Assembly (NCBI RefSeq): GCF_001425905.1
Contig: NZ_LMDY01000001.1
Location: forward strand, 626,890 to 690,889
Length of the DNA: 64,000 nt
Source: Methylibium sp. Root1272
Lineage (GTDB): Bacteria > Pseudomonadota > Gammaproteobacteria > Burkholderiales > Burkholderiaceae_C
Direction: 5' to 3'
Shown: in pieces, positions 40,123 to 48,543 of the stretch
How positions within the stretch are numbered: the first letter of the stretch is position 1
Layout of the letters: each line of letters opens with the position of its first letter
Translations under genes and position numbers: made by a program
Notes under the pieces: model-generated
The model's database searches: none
What the model saw: only the letters and a program-made list of their open reading frames with translations
Told to the model about the DNA's origin: nothing

Positions 40123-40554
40123 TCAACCACCGCGCGGCGGCGGCTCGGTGATGAACGACACCTTGGTGATGCCGGCGCGCTGGCAGGCATAGACCACCTT
40201 GCCGACCGCGTCGTAGCGCGCCGCGAGGTCGCCGCGGATCTGCACCTCGGGCTGCGGCTTCATCGCCGCCACCTTCTTGAGCCGCTCGACCAGCGCGTTG
40301 GCGTTCGGCACGCGGCTGTCGTACCAGTACATCGCGCCGCCGGCGTCCACCGAGATGATCACGTTCTCGGGCTTGCTCTCGCGGACCTGGATCGTCTCCT
40401 TCGGCAGCGTGACGGGGATCGAGGTGGTGACGACCGGGATGGTGATCAGGAAGATGATCAGCAGCACCAGCATCACGTCGACCAGCGGCGTGGTGTTGAT
40501 CGTCGAGACGACCTCGTCCTCGTCTCCGCCCGCCGGGCCGACGCTCATCGCCAT
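40123..40554 (-). CDS. exbD: ExbD/TolR family protein (copy 1, exbB-proximal)
   Basis: A 143-residue ExbD with STINTTPLVDVMLVLLIIFLI (the key Asp and membrane helix) and a periplasmic domain containing VIISVDAGGAMYWYDS and QIRGDLAARYDAVGKVV. It starts 3 bp after the exbB stop. It ends with a Gly/Pro-rich tail. Both ExbD copies hold the catalytic Asp, so neither looks inactive. Confidence 0.92.
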   Translation of the reverse strand: MAMSVGPAGGDEDEVVSTINTTPLVDVMLVLLIIFLITIPVVTTSIPVTLPKETIQVRESKPENVIISVDAGGAMYWYDSRVPNANALVERLKKVAAMKPQPEVQIRGDLAARYDAVGKVVYACQRAGITKVSFITEPPPRGG

Positions 40555-40557
40555 CGC

Positions 40558-41397
40558 TCAGGCCTTGGCCGGGGCTCGGCTCGTGGCGAGCAGCACCGAA
40601 TGCAGGTCGTTGCCGAAGGCGCGCACCTCCTCCATCGAGCCCTTGTTGCGACGCACCAGCCAGTTGTAGCCCAGCACCGCCGGCACGGCGACCGCCAAGC
40701 CGATGGCCGTCATGATCAGTGCCTCGCCCACCGGGCCCGCCACCTTGTCGATCGAGGCCTGCCCGGCCACGCCGATCGCGGTGAGCGCGTGGTAGATGCC
40801 CCAGACGGTGCCGAACAGGCCGACGAAGGGCGCCGTGGAGCCCACGGTGGCCAGGAAGGCCAGGCCGTCCTGCAGGCGGCTCTGCACGCGCTCCATCGCG
40901 CGCTGGATCGACATCGTGACCCAGCTGTTCAGGTCCACATGCTCGAACAGGCCGCCGTGCTTCTTGGTCGCCTCGAGGCCGGCCTCGGCGATGAAGCGGA
41001 ACGGGCTCGTCGGCTCCAGCGTGTCGGCCCCCTGCCGCACGCTGCCTGCGCTCCAGAAGCTCTTCGCGGCCAGCTTGGCCTGGCGGTTGAGCCTGGCCTG
41101 CTCGATGAACTTGACGACGATGATGTACCAGCTGCCCATCGACATCACGACCAGGATCAGGAGCACCGCCTTCGCGACGCCATCGCTGGTTCGCCACAGC
41201 GACTCCAGGCCGTAGGGGTTCTCGACCACCGCCGTCAGTGCCGGCGTGGACACGACCGCGGCCGGGGCCACCGGCTCGCCGGCCGCGGACGCCTGGGCCT
41301 GCGCGGGCGATGGGGCCAGGGCCACGCCGGTGAGTGCGATACCGGCCACGGCGATCGACAGGGCAAGGACGGAACGGAGAACGAAGCGACGGACCAT
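40558..41397 (-). CDS. exbB: ExbB/TolQ-type proton channel protein
   Basis: A 279-residue protein with a signal-like hydrophobic segment and Ala/Pro-rich stretch at 1-55, then three membrane helices with the ExbB core: VMSMGSWYIIVVKFIEQARL, LATVGSTAPFVGLFGTVWGIYHAL (the proton-pore Thr residues) and GLAVAVPAVLGYNWLVRRNK. The start at 41397 has GGAG eight bases ahead. A longer frame lies upstream but adds no family sequence. The 235-bp gap 41398-41632 before the receptor gene likely holds its promoter. Confidence 0.93.
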   Translation of the reverse strand: MVRRFVLRSVLALSIAVAGIALTGVALAPSPAQAQASAAGEPVAPAAVVSTPALTAVVENPYGLESLWRTSDGVAKAVLLILVVMSMGSWYIIVVKFIEQARLNRQAKLAAKSFWSAGSVRQGADTLEPTSPFRFIAEAGLEATKKHGGLFEHVDLNSWVTMSIQRAMERVQSRLQDGLAFLATVGSTAPFVGLFGTVWGIYHALTAIGVAGQASIDKVAGPVGEALIMTAIGLAVAVPAVLGYNWLVRRNKGSMEEVRAFGNDLHSVLLATSRAPAKA

Positions 41398-41632
41398 GGG
41401 GACTCCGAAGGGGGCGTGCGATGGGCTGTGGGAGGGACCGCGGACCGGATTGCGATCCCGACGGCAATGGCGCTGAAGCCCGTTCAGAGCCGGGAGCCTT
41501 GCCTGGGCGATGCCGTCGGCCGGTGGGCGAGGCAGGGCTGGGTGACCACAATTATGCGGTGGCGCTGATGGACGAGTGTTCAGGAGACCGAGCGCCGGCC
41601 TGTGGTTTGCCTGACGCACGCGCCCAGAGGCC

Positions 41633-44137
41633 CTAGTTGAACTGATAGCTCGCATTCAGGAAGAAGAAGCGCCCGCGGTTGGTGTACAGCTCGGCGAAGC
41701 CGAGCTGGCTGTAGCGGCCGTCGGAGGCATTGGTGACGCTGAACGGCGGCATGCGGTCGAACAGGTTGCGGATGCCGAAGTCGAGGCGCAGGTTCTGCAG
41801 GCCGGTGAAGCCGGACACCCAGTCGACCTCGTGATGGGAGGCCACCTTGCGGGTTCCGGGTGCAGGGTCGGGCTCGTCGGTGTCGTAGAAGCCGCCGGTC
41901 GAGCGCAGCGCCAGGGTGTTGGCCCAGGTCGCCAGCTCCCAGGTCACGCTGAAGAGGTTGCGCCACTTCGGCGCGGCGTAGGTCTCCTTCAGGTCCTGCC
42001 AGGGCTGGCCGGGGCCGTCCTGCCGTTCCTGCTTCAGGTAGTAGGTCGTGTCGTTGCGCAGCGTGAAGCTGCCGGCGCCCGCGCTGCCGAGGCGCTGCTC
42101 CAACTGCAGGTCCAGCCCCTGCACGCGGGCCTTCGAGAAATTCTGCAGGTCGGTGTCGACGACGATGCGGCCCTGGGCATCCTGGGCGAACTTGCCGGCT
42201 GCGATGGCCTGGTCGATCGTGGGCGTGTTGATCTGGTCGGCCACCTTGATCTGCCAGACGTCGAGCGAGGCATTGAAGCCGCCGTCGGGCGACAGCACGA
42301 AGCCGAGGTTGTAGGTGCGGCCCTTCTCCGGCTGCAGCCGAGGGTTGGAGCCGTTGGCGAAGAAGCCCGACAGCGTGCAGCCGGCGGGCTGGCCGAAGGC
42401 GGCGCACAGCGTGTCGTTGCTGAAGTCGGCGGCGCCGCTCTCGCGCGCGCCGTAGAGCTGCTTCAGGCTCGGCATGCGAAAGCTCTCGCTGTACGAGACG
42501 CGGGTGCTGAAGGCCGGCGTGAACAGGTAGCGCGCCGCCACCTTCGGGCTGGTCTTGCTGGCGTTGGGGTAATGGTCGTAGCGCAGCGCCACCTGGCCCT
42601 CGAGCTGCGGCGTCACCGGCACGTTGAGCTCGGTGAAGAAGGCGTAGGCCTTGCGCTCGGCATCGACGGCCGCCTGCTGGATGCTGCCGACGATCTCTCC
42701 GGCCTGCGACAGCGCATCCGGCGTGTCGACGATCGACTCCTTCCAGACCGAGGTGCCGACCGCATAGGCCAGCGGGCCGGCCGGCATCTGCAGCAGTTCG
42801 CCGGTCAGCTTGCCGTTGGCGAACAGGATCTTCGACTCGCCCGCGCGACGCGGCCGCACCTTCAGCGATTCGACCAGCGCCGGGTCGTTGGTCAGCGAGG
42901 TGGCGTCGAGCTGGTCGACGCCGGCATAGGTGAAGTAGTTGCGGTCGTCGTTGACGACCCGGCTGCGGCCCTGGCCGACATCGACCTTCCATTCGACCTC
43001 TCCGAGCGTGCCCTCGAGCCCGGTCGACAGCTGGAGCAGATTGGCCGTGCGCTGGGTCAGGCGCGGCCCGCCCTGCATGAAACGGCCGACGAAGAAGTCG
43101 CCGTTGCCGTCGAGGAAATAGTCGGGGGCGGGATGGCCGACGAAGGTGTCGCGCGAGCGCGAGGCCAGCACCTCGGCGAAGCCCTGGAGCCCCGGCGTCA
43201 GCTGCACGGTGCCGAGCAGCATGCCGCTGAGCCGCTCGGCGCCGTTGTAGGCGCTCAGCAGGCTGGCGTTGAAGTCGTAGCGGCACAGGCCGTCGGCGCC
43301 GATCTGCGCCGGCGGGCAGGGTCTCACATAGGCGCCGGGGATGGGGATGAAGTCGGCGTCGACGTAGTTGCCGGTGGGTGCGAAGACGCTGCGGCTGTCG
43401 GGCCCGCCGAAGCGCCGGAAATCTGCCGAGCTGGACATGTCGCGGTCGCTGCGCTGGATCGGGTCGCGCTTGAACAGGTCGAGGCCGGCGAACACGTTGT
43501 AGCCATCGGCCGCCAGCGAGCCGAAGCCGGCCGCCAGGCCGGCCTTGCGCTCCTCGCCGTCGCCGCGGCTGGAAATGCCGTAGCCGGCGCGCAGCTCGAA
43601 GCCGGTGTAGCTCTTGCGAGTGATGAAGTTGACGACGCCGGCCACCGCGTCGGCGCCATAGATCGCCGAGCCGCCGTCCTTCAGGATCTCCACGCGCTCG
43701 ATCGCGGCGAGCGGGATGGAATTGACGTCGACCGCGGCACCGGCGCCCGAGGAGTCGTAGAGCGCATTGATGGGCAGCCGGCGGCCGTTCAGCAGCACCA
43801 GCACATTGGTCTCGGCCAGGCCGCGCATGAAGACGATGGCGGTGCCCGAGCCGACCGGCGTGCCCGAGGACAGCTCGCCGTCGTCGAAGATGTCGAGCGA
43901 CACGATCGACTTCATCAGTTCGTTGATCGTCGACGCGCCGGTCCGCTCGATGTCCTTGCGGGTCACCACCTGCACCGGCACCGGCCCCTCGACCTGGCTG
44001 CGCTTGATGGCCGAGCCGGTCACCTCGACCCGCTCGAGCTTCTGCGCGTCCTGCGCCTGCGCGCCGGCGGCGAGCGACAGGAGCGCGCTGCCGACGAGCG
44101 CCGTGCAGCGTGCTGAAGGCGGGGTTCTCCGGGACAT
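41633..44137 (-). CDS. TonB-dependent outer membrane receptor
   Basis: An 834-residue outer membrane receptor. Residues 1-29 are a signal peptide (LLSLAAGAQAQ). The TonB box region is VEVTGSAIKR, and the plug (about 45-170) includes VLVLLNGRRLPIN and IERVEILKDGGSAIYGADAVAGVVNFIT. A 22-strand barrel follows and ends FFFLNASYQFN. There is no N-terminal signalling domain, so no surface signalling. It looks like the GSAIKR-plug receptors that import peptides or carbohydrate-type ligands rather than the siderophore group. It starts 50 bp after the ABC ATPase stop and precedes exbB, which ties outer membrane, TonB and inner membrane uptake together. Confidence 0.92.
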   Translation of the reverse strand: MSRRTPPSARCTALVGSALLSLAAGAQAQDAQKLERVEVTGSAIKRSQVEGPVPVQVVTRKDIERTGASTINELMKSIVSLDIFDDGELSSGTPVGSGTAIVFMRGLAETNVLVLLNGRRLPINALYDSSGAGAAVDVNSIPLAAIERVEILKDGGSAIYGADAVAGVVNFITRKSYTGFELRAGYGISSRGDGEERKAGLAAGFGSLAADGYNVFAGLDLFKRDPIQRSDRDMSSSADFRRFGGPDSRSVFAPTGNYVDADFIPIPGAYVRPCPPAQIGADGLCRYDFNASLLSAYNGAERLSGMLLGTVQLTPGLQGFAEVLASRSRDTFVGHPAPDYFLDGNGDFFVGRFMQGGPRLTQRTANLLQLSTGLEGTLGEVEWKVDVGQGRSRVVNDDRNYFTYAGVDQLDATSLTNDPALVESLKVRPRRAGESKILFANGKLTGELLQMPAGPLAYAVGTSVWKESIVDTPDALSQAGEIVGSIQQAAVDAERKAYAFFTELNVPVTPQLEGQVALRYDHYPNASKTSPKVAARYLFTPAFSTRVSYSESFRMPSLKQLYGARESGAADFSNDTLCAAFGQPAGCTLSGFFANGSNPRLQPEKGRTYNLGFVLSPDGGFNASLDVWQIKVADQINTPTIDQAIAAGKFAQDAQGRIVVDTDLQNFSKARVQGLDLQLEQRLGSAGAGSFTLRNDTTYYLKQERQDGPGQPWQDLKETYAAPKWRNLFSVTWELATWANTLALRSTGGFYDTDEPDPAPGTRKVASHHEVDWVSGFTGLQNLRLDFGIRNLFDRMPPFSVTNASDGRYSQLGFAELYTNRGRFFFLNASYQFN

Positions 44138-44187
44138 CGGGGTTGCTCCTGCAAGTCAAAGTCAAAAAACTGGGGCGATTGGAACAT

Positions 44188-46107
44188 CTAGACGGCGCGG
44201 GCCAGCCTCGGCACGGCCGCCAGCAGGCGGCGCGTGTAGGCACTGCGCGGCGCCTCGAGCACGCTGCCGACCGGGCCGGTTTCCTCGAAGCGTCCGCGGT
44301 GCATCACGACCACCTCGTCGGCGATGTACTCGACGACGCCGATGTTGTGCGTGATGAACAGGTAGGACACGCCGAGCTCGCGCTGCAGCTCGCGCAGCAG
44401 GTTGAGGATCTGCGCCTGCACCGACACGTCGAGCGCCGAGGTCGGCTCGTCGCACACCAGCAGGCGCGGCTCGACCGCCAGCGCGCGCGCGATCGCGATG
44501 CGCTGTCGCTGGCCTCCCGAGAACTCGTGGGGCCAGCGCTCCAGCGCGTCGCGGCGCAGACCCACGCGCTCGACCAGCGTCTCGATGCGGGCGCGGCGCG
44601 CGGCGCGGTCGAGCTCGGGCCGCAGCGCGATCAGGCCCTCCTCCAGCGCCTCGAACACCCGCATGCGCGGGTCGAGCGACGCGAACGGATCCTGGAACAC
44701 GATCTGGATCTCGCGGCGCGCCCGCCGCAGGGCTTCGCCGTGCAGCGAGAACAGGTCCTCGTCCCGCCACAGCGCACGGCCCTCGATGGCCGCCGTGCCG
44801 CGCAGCAACTGCAGCAAGGCCTTGCCGATCGTCGTCTTGCCGCAGCCCGACTCGCCCACCAGCGCCAGCGTGCGCCCGGCGTCGAGCTGGAACGACACAC
44901 CGTCGACTGCCGTCACGTGCGCACGGGCGCGCTGCAGCAGCCCGCCGCGCACCGGGAAACGCACCACGAGGTTCTGCACGTCGAGCAGCGGCGAGGGATC
45001 AACCGGCGCCGGTCGGGCCGCGGGCGCGACGGCCGCTGCCGAAGCCGGCGTCGCCCCGGGCGATGGCGCCCCGTCGGCATACAGCAGGCAGCGCACCTGA
45101 TGGCCTGCCGCGGTCTCGATCAACGGCGGCTCGGTGCGGTGGCAGCGATCGAACACGCGGTCGCAGCGGTCGGCGAAGCGGCAGCCCTCGAAGCGCCGCC
45201 ACAGCGGTGGCACGCTGCCGGCGATCGCAGCGAGCTCACCGCCGCGCTGGCTGGCGTCGGGCACGGCCCTCAGCAGCAGCCGGGCATAGGGATGGCGCGG
45301 GTGGGCGAAGAAGTCCTTCGCGCTCGCCACCTCGACGATCTGGCCGGCGTACATCAGCGCCACCGTCTGCGCCATGCCGGCCACCACGCCGAGGTCGTGG
45401 GTGATCAGCATCAACCCCAGCCCGCGCTCACGCTGCAGCTCGCGCAGCAGGTCGAGGATCTGCTTCTGGATCGTGACGTCGAGCGCGGTGGTCGGCTCGT
45501 CGGCCACCAGGAACTCGGGCTCGGCGGCCAGCGCGATGGCGATCATCACGCGCTGCTTCTGCCCGCCGCTCAAGCGGAACGGGTAGTCGTCGATGCGCCG
45601 CTCGGGCTCGGGGATGCCCACGCGCTGCAGCCAGTCCAGCGCCTTGGCCCGCGCCGCCGCACCCCGCAGCGGCGTGTGGGCCTCGATCGCTTCGACGATC
45701 TGCGTGCCGATCTTCATCACCGGGTTCAGGCTGGTCGCCGGCTCCTGGAAGATCATGCCGATGCGCGCACCGCGCACCGCCCGCATGCGCGACTCCGGCA
45801 GGTCCAGCAATTCCTCGCCGCCCAGCCGCACCGAGCCCGCGGTGACGCGGCCGTTCTCGGGCAGCAGCCGCATCAGGGCCAGCGCGGTCATGCTCTTGCC
45901 GCAGCCGGACTCGCCGACCAGCGCGAAGGTCTCGCCGCGCGTGATGGCCAGGCTCAGGCCGTCGATCGCGCGCACCAGGCCGGCGTCGGCATCGAGCGCG
46001 ACGTGCAGCGCCTCGATGGCCAGGGTGTCGGAGGGAGCCACGCTCACTGGACGACCTTCGTGCTGCGCACTCCGGTATTCGCCCTTGGGGCGGCCCGGCG
46101 CGCTCAT
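44188..46107 (-). CDS. double ATP-binding protein of a peptide/opine-type ABC importer
   Basis: A 639-residue fusion of two ABC ATPases of the Dpp/Opp family (YejF type). The first half has Walker [10 protein letters not shown], signature LSGGQKQRV and Walker [13 protein letters not shown]. It ends with a [14 protein letters not shown] cluster, the four-Cys oligopeptide-transporter C domain that may bind an iron-sulfur cluster. An Ala/Pro linker joins the second half, which has [18 protein letters not shown] and [12 protein letters not shown]. The ATG at 46107 overlaps the permease stop by ATGA. It energises the two permeases upstream. Confidence 0.95.
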   Translation of the reverse strand: MSAPGRPKGEYRSAQHEGRPVSVAPSDTLAIEALHVALDADAGLVRAIDGLSLAITRGETFALVGESGCGKSMTALALMRLLPENGRVTAGSVRLGGEELLDLPESRMRAVRGARIGMIFQEPATSLNPVMKIGTQIVEAIEAHTPLRGAAARAKALDWLQRVGIPEPERRIDDYPFRLSGGQKQRVMIAIALAAEPEFLVADEPTTALDVTIQKQILDLLRELQRERGLGLMLITHDLGVVAGMAQTVALMYAGQIVEVASAKDFFAHPRHPYARLLLRAVPDASQRGGELAAIAGSVPPLWRRFEGCRFADRCDRVFDRCHRTEPPLIETAAGHQVRCLLYADGAPSPGATPASAAAVAPAARPAPVDPSPLLDVQNLVVRFPVRGGLLQRARAHVTAVDGVSFQLDAGRTLALVGESGCGKTTIGKALLQLLRGTAAIEGRALWRDEDLFSLHGEALRRARREIQIVFQDPFASLDPRMRVFEALEEGLIALRPELDRAARRARIETLVERVGLRRDALERWPHEFSGGQRQRIAIARALAVEPRLLVCDEPTSALDVSVQAQILNLLRELQRELGVSYLFITHNIGVVEYIADEVVVMHRGRFEETGPVGSVLEAPRSAYTRRLLAAVPRLARAV

Positions 46108-47546
46108 GGCACCGCCTTGCCGGCGGCCGGCAGCACGCGGGCGCGGAAGCTGCGCGAGCGCGGGTCGAAGGCGTCGCGCACGCCGTCGGCGAACAGGTTG
46201 GCCGCCAGCACCAGCGTCACCATGAAACCGAAGGCCGCGGCGAACGACCACCACACCACCGGGTCGCGGCTCATCTCGCTGCGCGCCAGGTTGATCATGC
46301 CGCCGTAGCTGTTCATCGACGGGTCGACGCCGACGCCCACATAACTGAGCACCGCCTCGTAGAGGATCAGCGCCGAGAACTCCAGCACCGTGGTGATCAG
46401 CACCAGGTGCATCACGTTGGGCAGGATGTGGCGCGCCATGATGCGCAGCGGCCCGACGCCGAAGGCGGTGGCCGCCTGCACGTACTCGAGCTCGCGGACC
46501 TTCAGCGTCTCGGCGCGCAGCAGCCGGCACAGCGAGGCCCAGCCGGTCAGGCCCAGCACCAGGCAGAGCAGCAGCAGCCGCACGTCGGCGCGCTCGGCGC
46601 CGGTCTCGAACAGCTCCGGGTGCTGGTCGATGAAGGACTGCACCATCAGCACGCAGGCGGCGATCAGCAGCACGTTGGGCACCGACGACAGCGTGGTGTA
46701 GACGTACTGGATCAGGTCGTCGACCCAGCCGCGGAAGTAGCCGGCGACCACGCCGAACACGATGGCCAGCGGCAGCGTGGCGATCGTCGCCAGCGTGCCG
46801 ATCACGAAGGCGGTGCGCACGCTTTTCAGCGCCTGCAGCAGCACGTCGTTGCCGGTGCGGTCGGTGCCGAGCACGTGGTAATGGCCCATCAGCGCGATCA
46901 CCGGACCGGCCAGCAGCGCCATCGCCGCCAGCGTGAGCCACGCCGCGCGCAGCGGCAGGTCGGTCTCGTTGCGCAGCAGGCCGCGCAGCGACTGCGCGAA
47001 GGAGTGCTGGTTGGCCCGCGCCCGCGCGCCGGCCAGCGCGGCGCCGATCGCCAGCGCGACCGCGACGCCCGCCGCCAGCCCGGCGAGTGCGCGCCGCGTC
47101 ACGTCGGCGGCCCATTGCGTGGCCGGGTCCGCGAGGTGGGCGCCGGCATGCTGCAGCCGGGGGTAGCCGCGCTCGGTGCTGCCGCCCACCTGCAGGCTCT
47201 GCTTCGCGAAACCCTGCCAGGCCAGCGGGCGCGAGTAGGTGGCCTCGCGCATCTCGAACTGGCGCGCCAGTAGCGCGTCGAGCACCGATTCCGCGCGCGG
47301 GCTGTAGGCCTGCACCTGCCCCTCGCCGGCCGGCAGGGCGCGGCGGAAGTGCAGCGAATCGAGCAGCGCGACCGTTCCGAAGGCCAGCAGCACCAGCGCG
47401 GAGCACAGCGCCGGTGCCTCGCGGAAGGCCTTGCGCCAGGGACGCCGCGCCTCCGGGTTGCGCGCCACCCGCCACGCGTACAGCGCGCCGCCCAGCAGCA
47501 GGAGCAGCATCACCGCGTCGGTCCAGAGGAAGACGAGTCGGGGCAT
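46104..47546 (-). CDS. ABC permease, DppC/YejE type with N-terminal extension
   Basis: A 480-residue inner membrane permease. The N-terminal 190 residues hold two membrane helices and a mostly periplasmic domain, an extension seen in YejE-like proteins. The core then shows GHYHVLGTDRTGNDVLLQALK, the DppC/OppC signature, and the EAA loop LEYVQAATAFGVGPLRIMARHILPN (split across the coupling helix). It pairs with the YejB-type permease upstream, 13 bp away. Confidence 0.92.
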   Translation of the reverse strand: MPRLVFLWTDAVMLLLLLGGALYAWRVARNPEARRPWRKAFREAPALCSALVLLAFGTVALLDSLHFRRALPAGEGQVQAYSPRAESVLDALLARQFEMREATYSRPLAWQGFAKQSLQVGGSTERGYPRLQHAGAHLADPATQWAADVTRRALAGLAAGVAVALAIGAALAGARARANQHSFAQSLRGLLRNETDLPLRAAWLTLAAMALLAGPVIALMGHYHVLGTDRTGNDVLLQALKSVRTAFVIGTLATIATLPLAIVFGVVAGYFRGWVDDLIQYVYTTLSSVPNVLLIAACVLMVQSFIDQHPELFETGAERADVRLLLLCLVLGLTGWASLCRLLRAETLKVRELEYVQAATAFGVGPLRIMARHILPNVMHLVLITTVLEFSALILYEAVLSYVGVGVDPSMNSYGGMINLARSEMSRDPVVWWSFAAAFGFMVTLVLAANLFADGVRDAFDPRSRSFRARVLPAAGKAVP

Positions 47547-47559
47547 GCGCGTCGCTCCG

Positions 47560-48543
47560 TCAGCCCAGCCGCACCCGGGGGTCGGCCCAGGTGTAGAGGA
47601 TGTCGATCAGCACATAGGACGCGATGTAGAGCACCGAGCCGACGAACACCATGCTGCGCACGATCGCGAAGTCCTGGCCGCTGATGGCGTCGATCACGTA
47701 GGCGCCCAGGCCCGGGATGTCGAAGAAGCGCTCGAACACCAGGCTGCCGAGGAAGACGTAGGGCAGGTAGGCGCCGGCGCTGGTCATGATGGGCAGCAGC
47801 GCATTGCGCAGCACGTGGCGCAGCAGCACCACGTGCTCGGCCAGGCCCTTGGCCTTGGCGGTGCGCACGTAGTCCTTGTTGAGTTCCTCGAGGAACATCG
47901 CGCGGTAGAGCCGCGCCTCGCTGCCCAGCCGCGACAGCAGCGACAGGAACACCGGCAGCACCAGGAAGCGCCAGGCGTCCCAGCCCGGCGAGTAGCCCGA
48001 GATCGGCACCAGCCGGAACACCCGCGAGAACAGGTACTGGCCGACGATGATGTAGAACAGGCTGGAGATCGACAGCATCACCACGCACAGCACGACGCCC
48101 CAGAAGTCGAGCCGCGAGTGGCGGAAGAACACCAGCAGCAGCGCGAACAGCGTGCTCACGATCACCTGCAGGATGAACAGCGGCAGTGCGAGCTGCAGGC
48201 TCGCCGCCATGCGGCTCTGGATCTGCGTGCCGATGTCGCCGGCCGACTCGGCGTCGGCGCGGCCGAAGTCGAGCGCGAACAGGCTGACCGAGCGCTCCCA
48301 GAAGATGGTGTTCGTGGCCTGCCGGGTGCCGGTTTCCGCGCCGTTCCAGTACAGCGGCTTGTCGTAGCCGCGCTCGGCCTTCCACTTGTCGACCTGCTCG
48401 GCGGTGACGCGCTTGCCGCCGATGTTGAGCCGCGCCATGTCGTCCGGCGTGTTGACGCTGAAGAACAGGAAGAAGGTGAACAGGTTGACGCCGAGCAGGA
48501 CCAGCAGGCCATAACCCAGTCGGCGCAGCGCGTAGGCGGTCAT
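47560..48543 (-). CDS. ABC permease, DppB/YejB type
   Basis: A 327-residue inner membrane permease of the DppB/OppB family. MTAYALRRLGYGLLVLLGVN is the family N-terminus. A periplasmic loop of about 90 residues follows, then five more helices. The coupling segment is KDYVRTAKAKGLAEHVVLLRH and GSLVFERFFDIPGLG closes the core. The start overlaps the binding protein stop (ATGA). It forms the channel with the following permease. Confidence 0.93.
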   Translation of the reverse strand: MTAYALRRLGYGLLVLLGVNLFTFFLFFSVNTPDDMARLNIGGKRVTAEQVDKWKAERGYDKPLYWNGAETGTRQATNTIFWERSVSLFALDFGRADAESAGDIGTQIQSRMAASLQLALPLFILQVIVSTLFALLLVFFRHSRLDFWGVVLCVVMLSISSLFYIIVGQYLFSRVFRLVPISGYSPGWDAWRFLVLPVFLSLLSRLGSEARLYRAMFLEELNKDYVRTAKAKGLAEHVVLLRHVLRNALLPIMTSAGAYLPYVFLGSLVFERFFDIPGLGAYVIDAISGQDFAIVRSMVFVGSVLYIASYVLIDILYTWADPRVRLG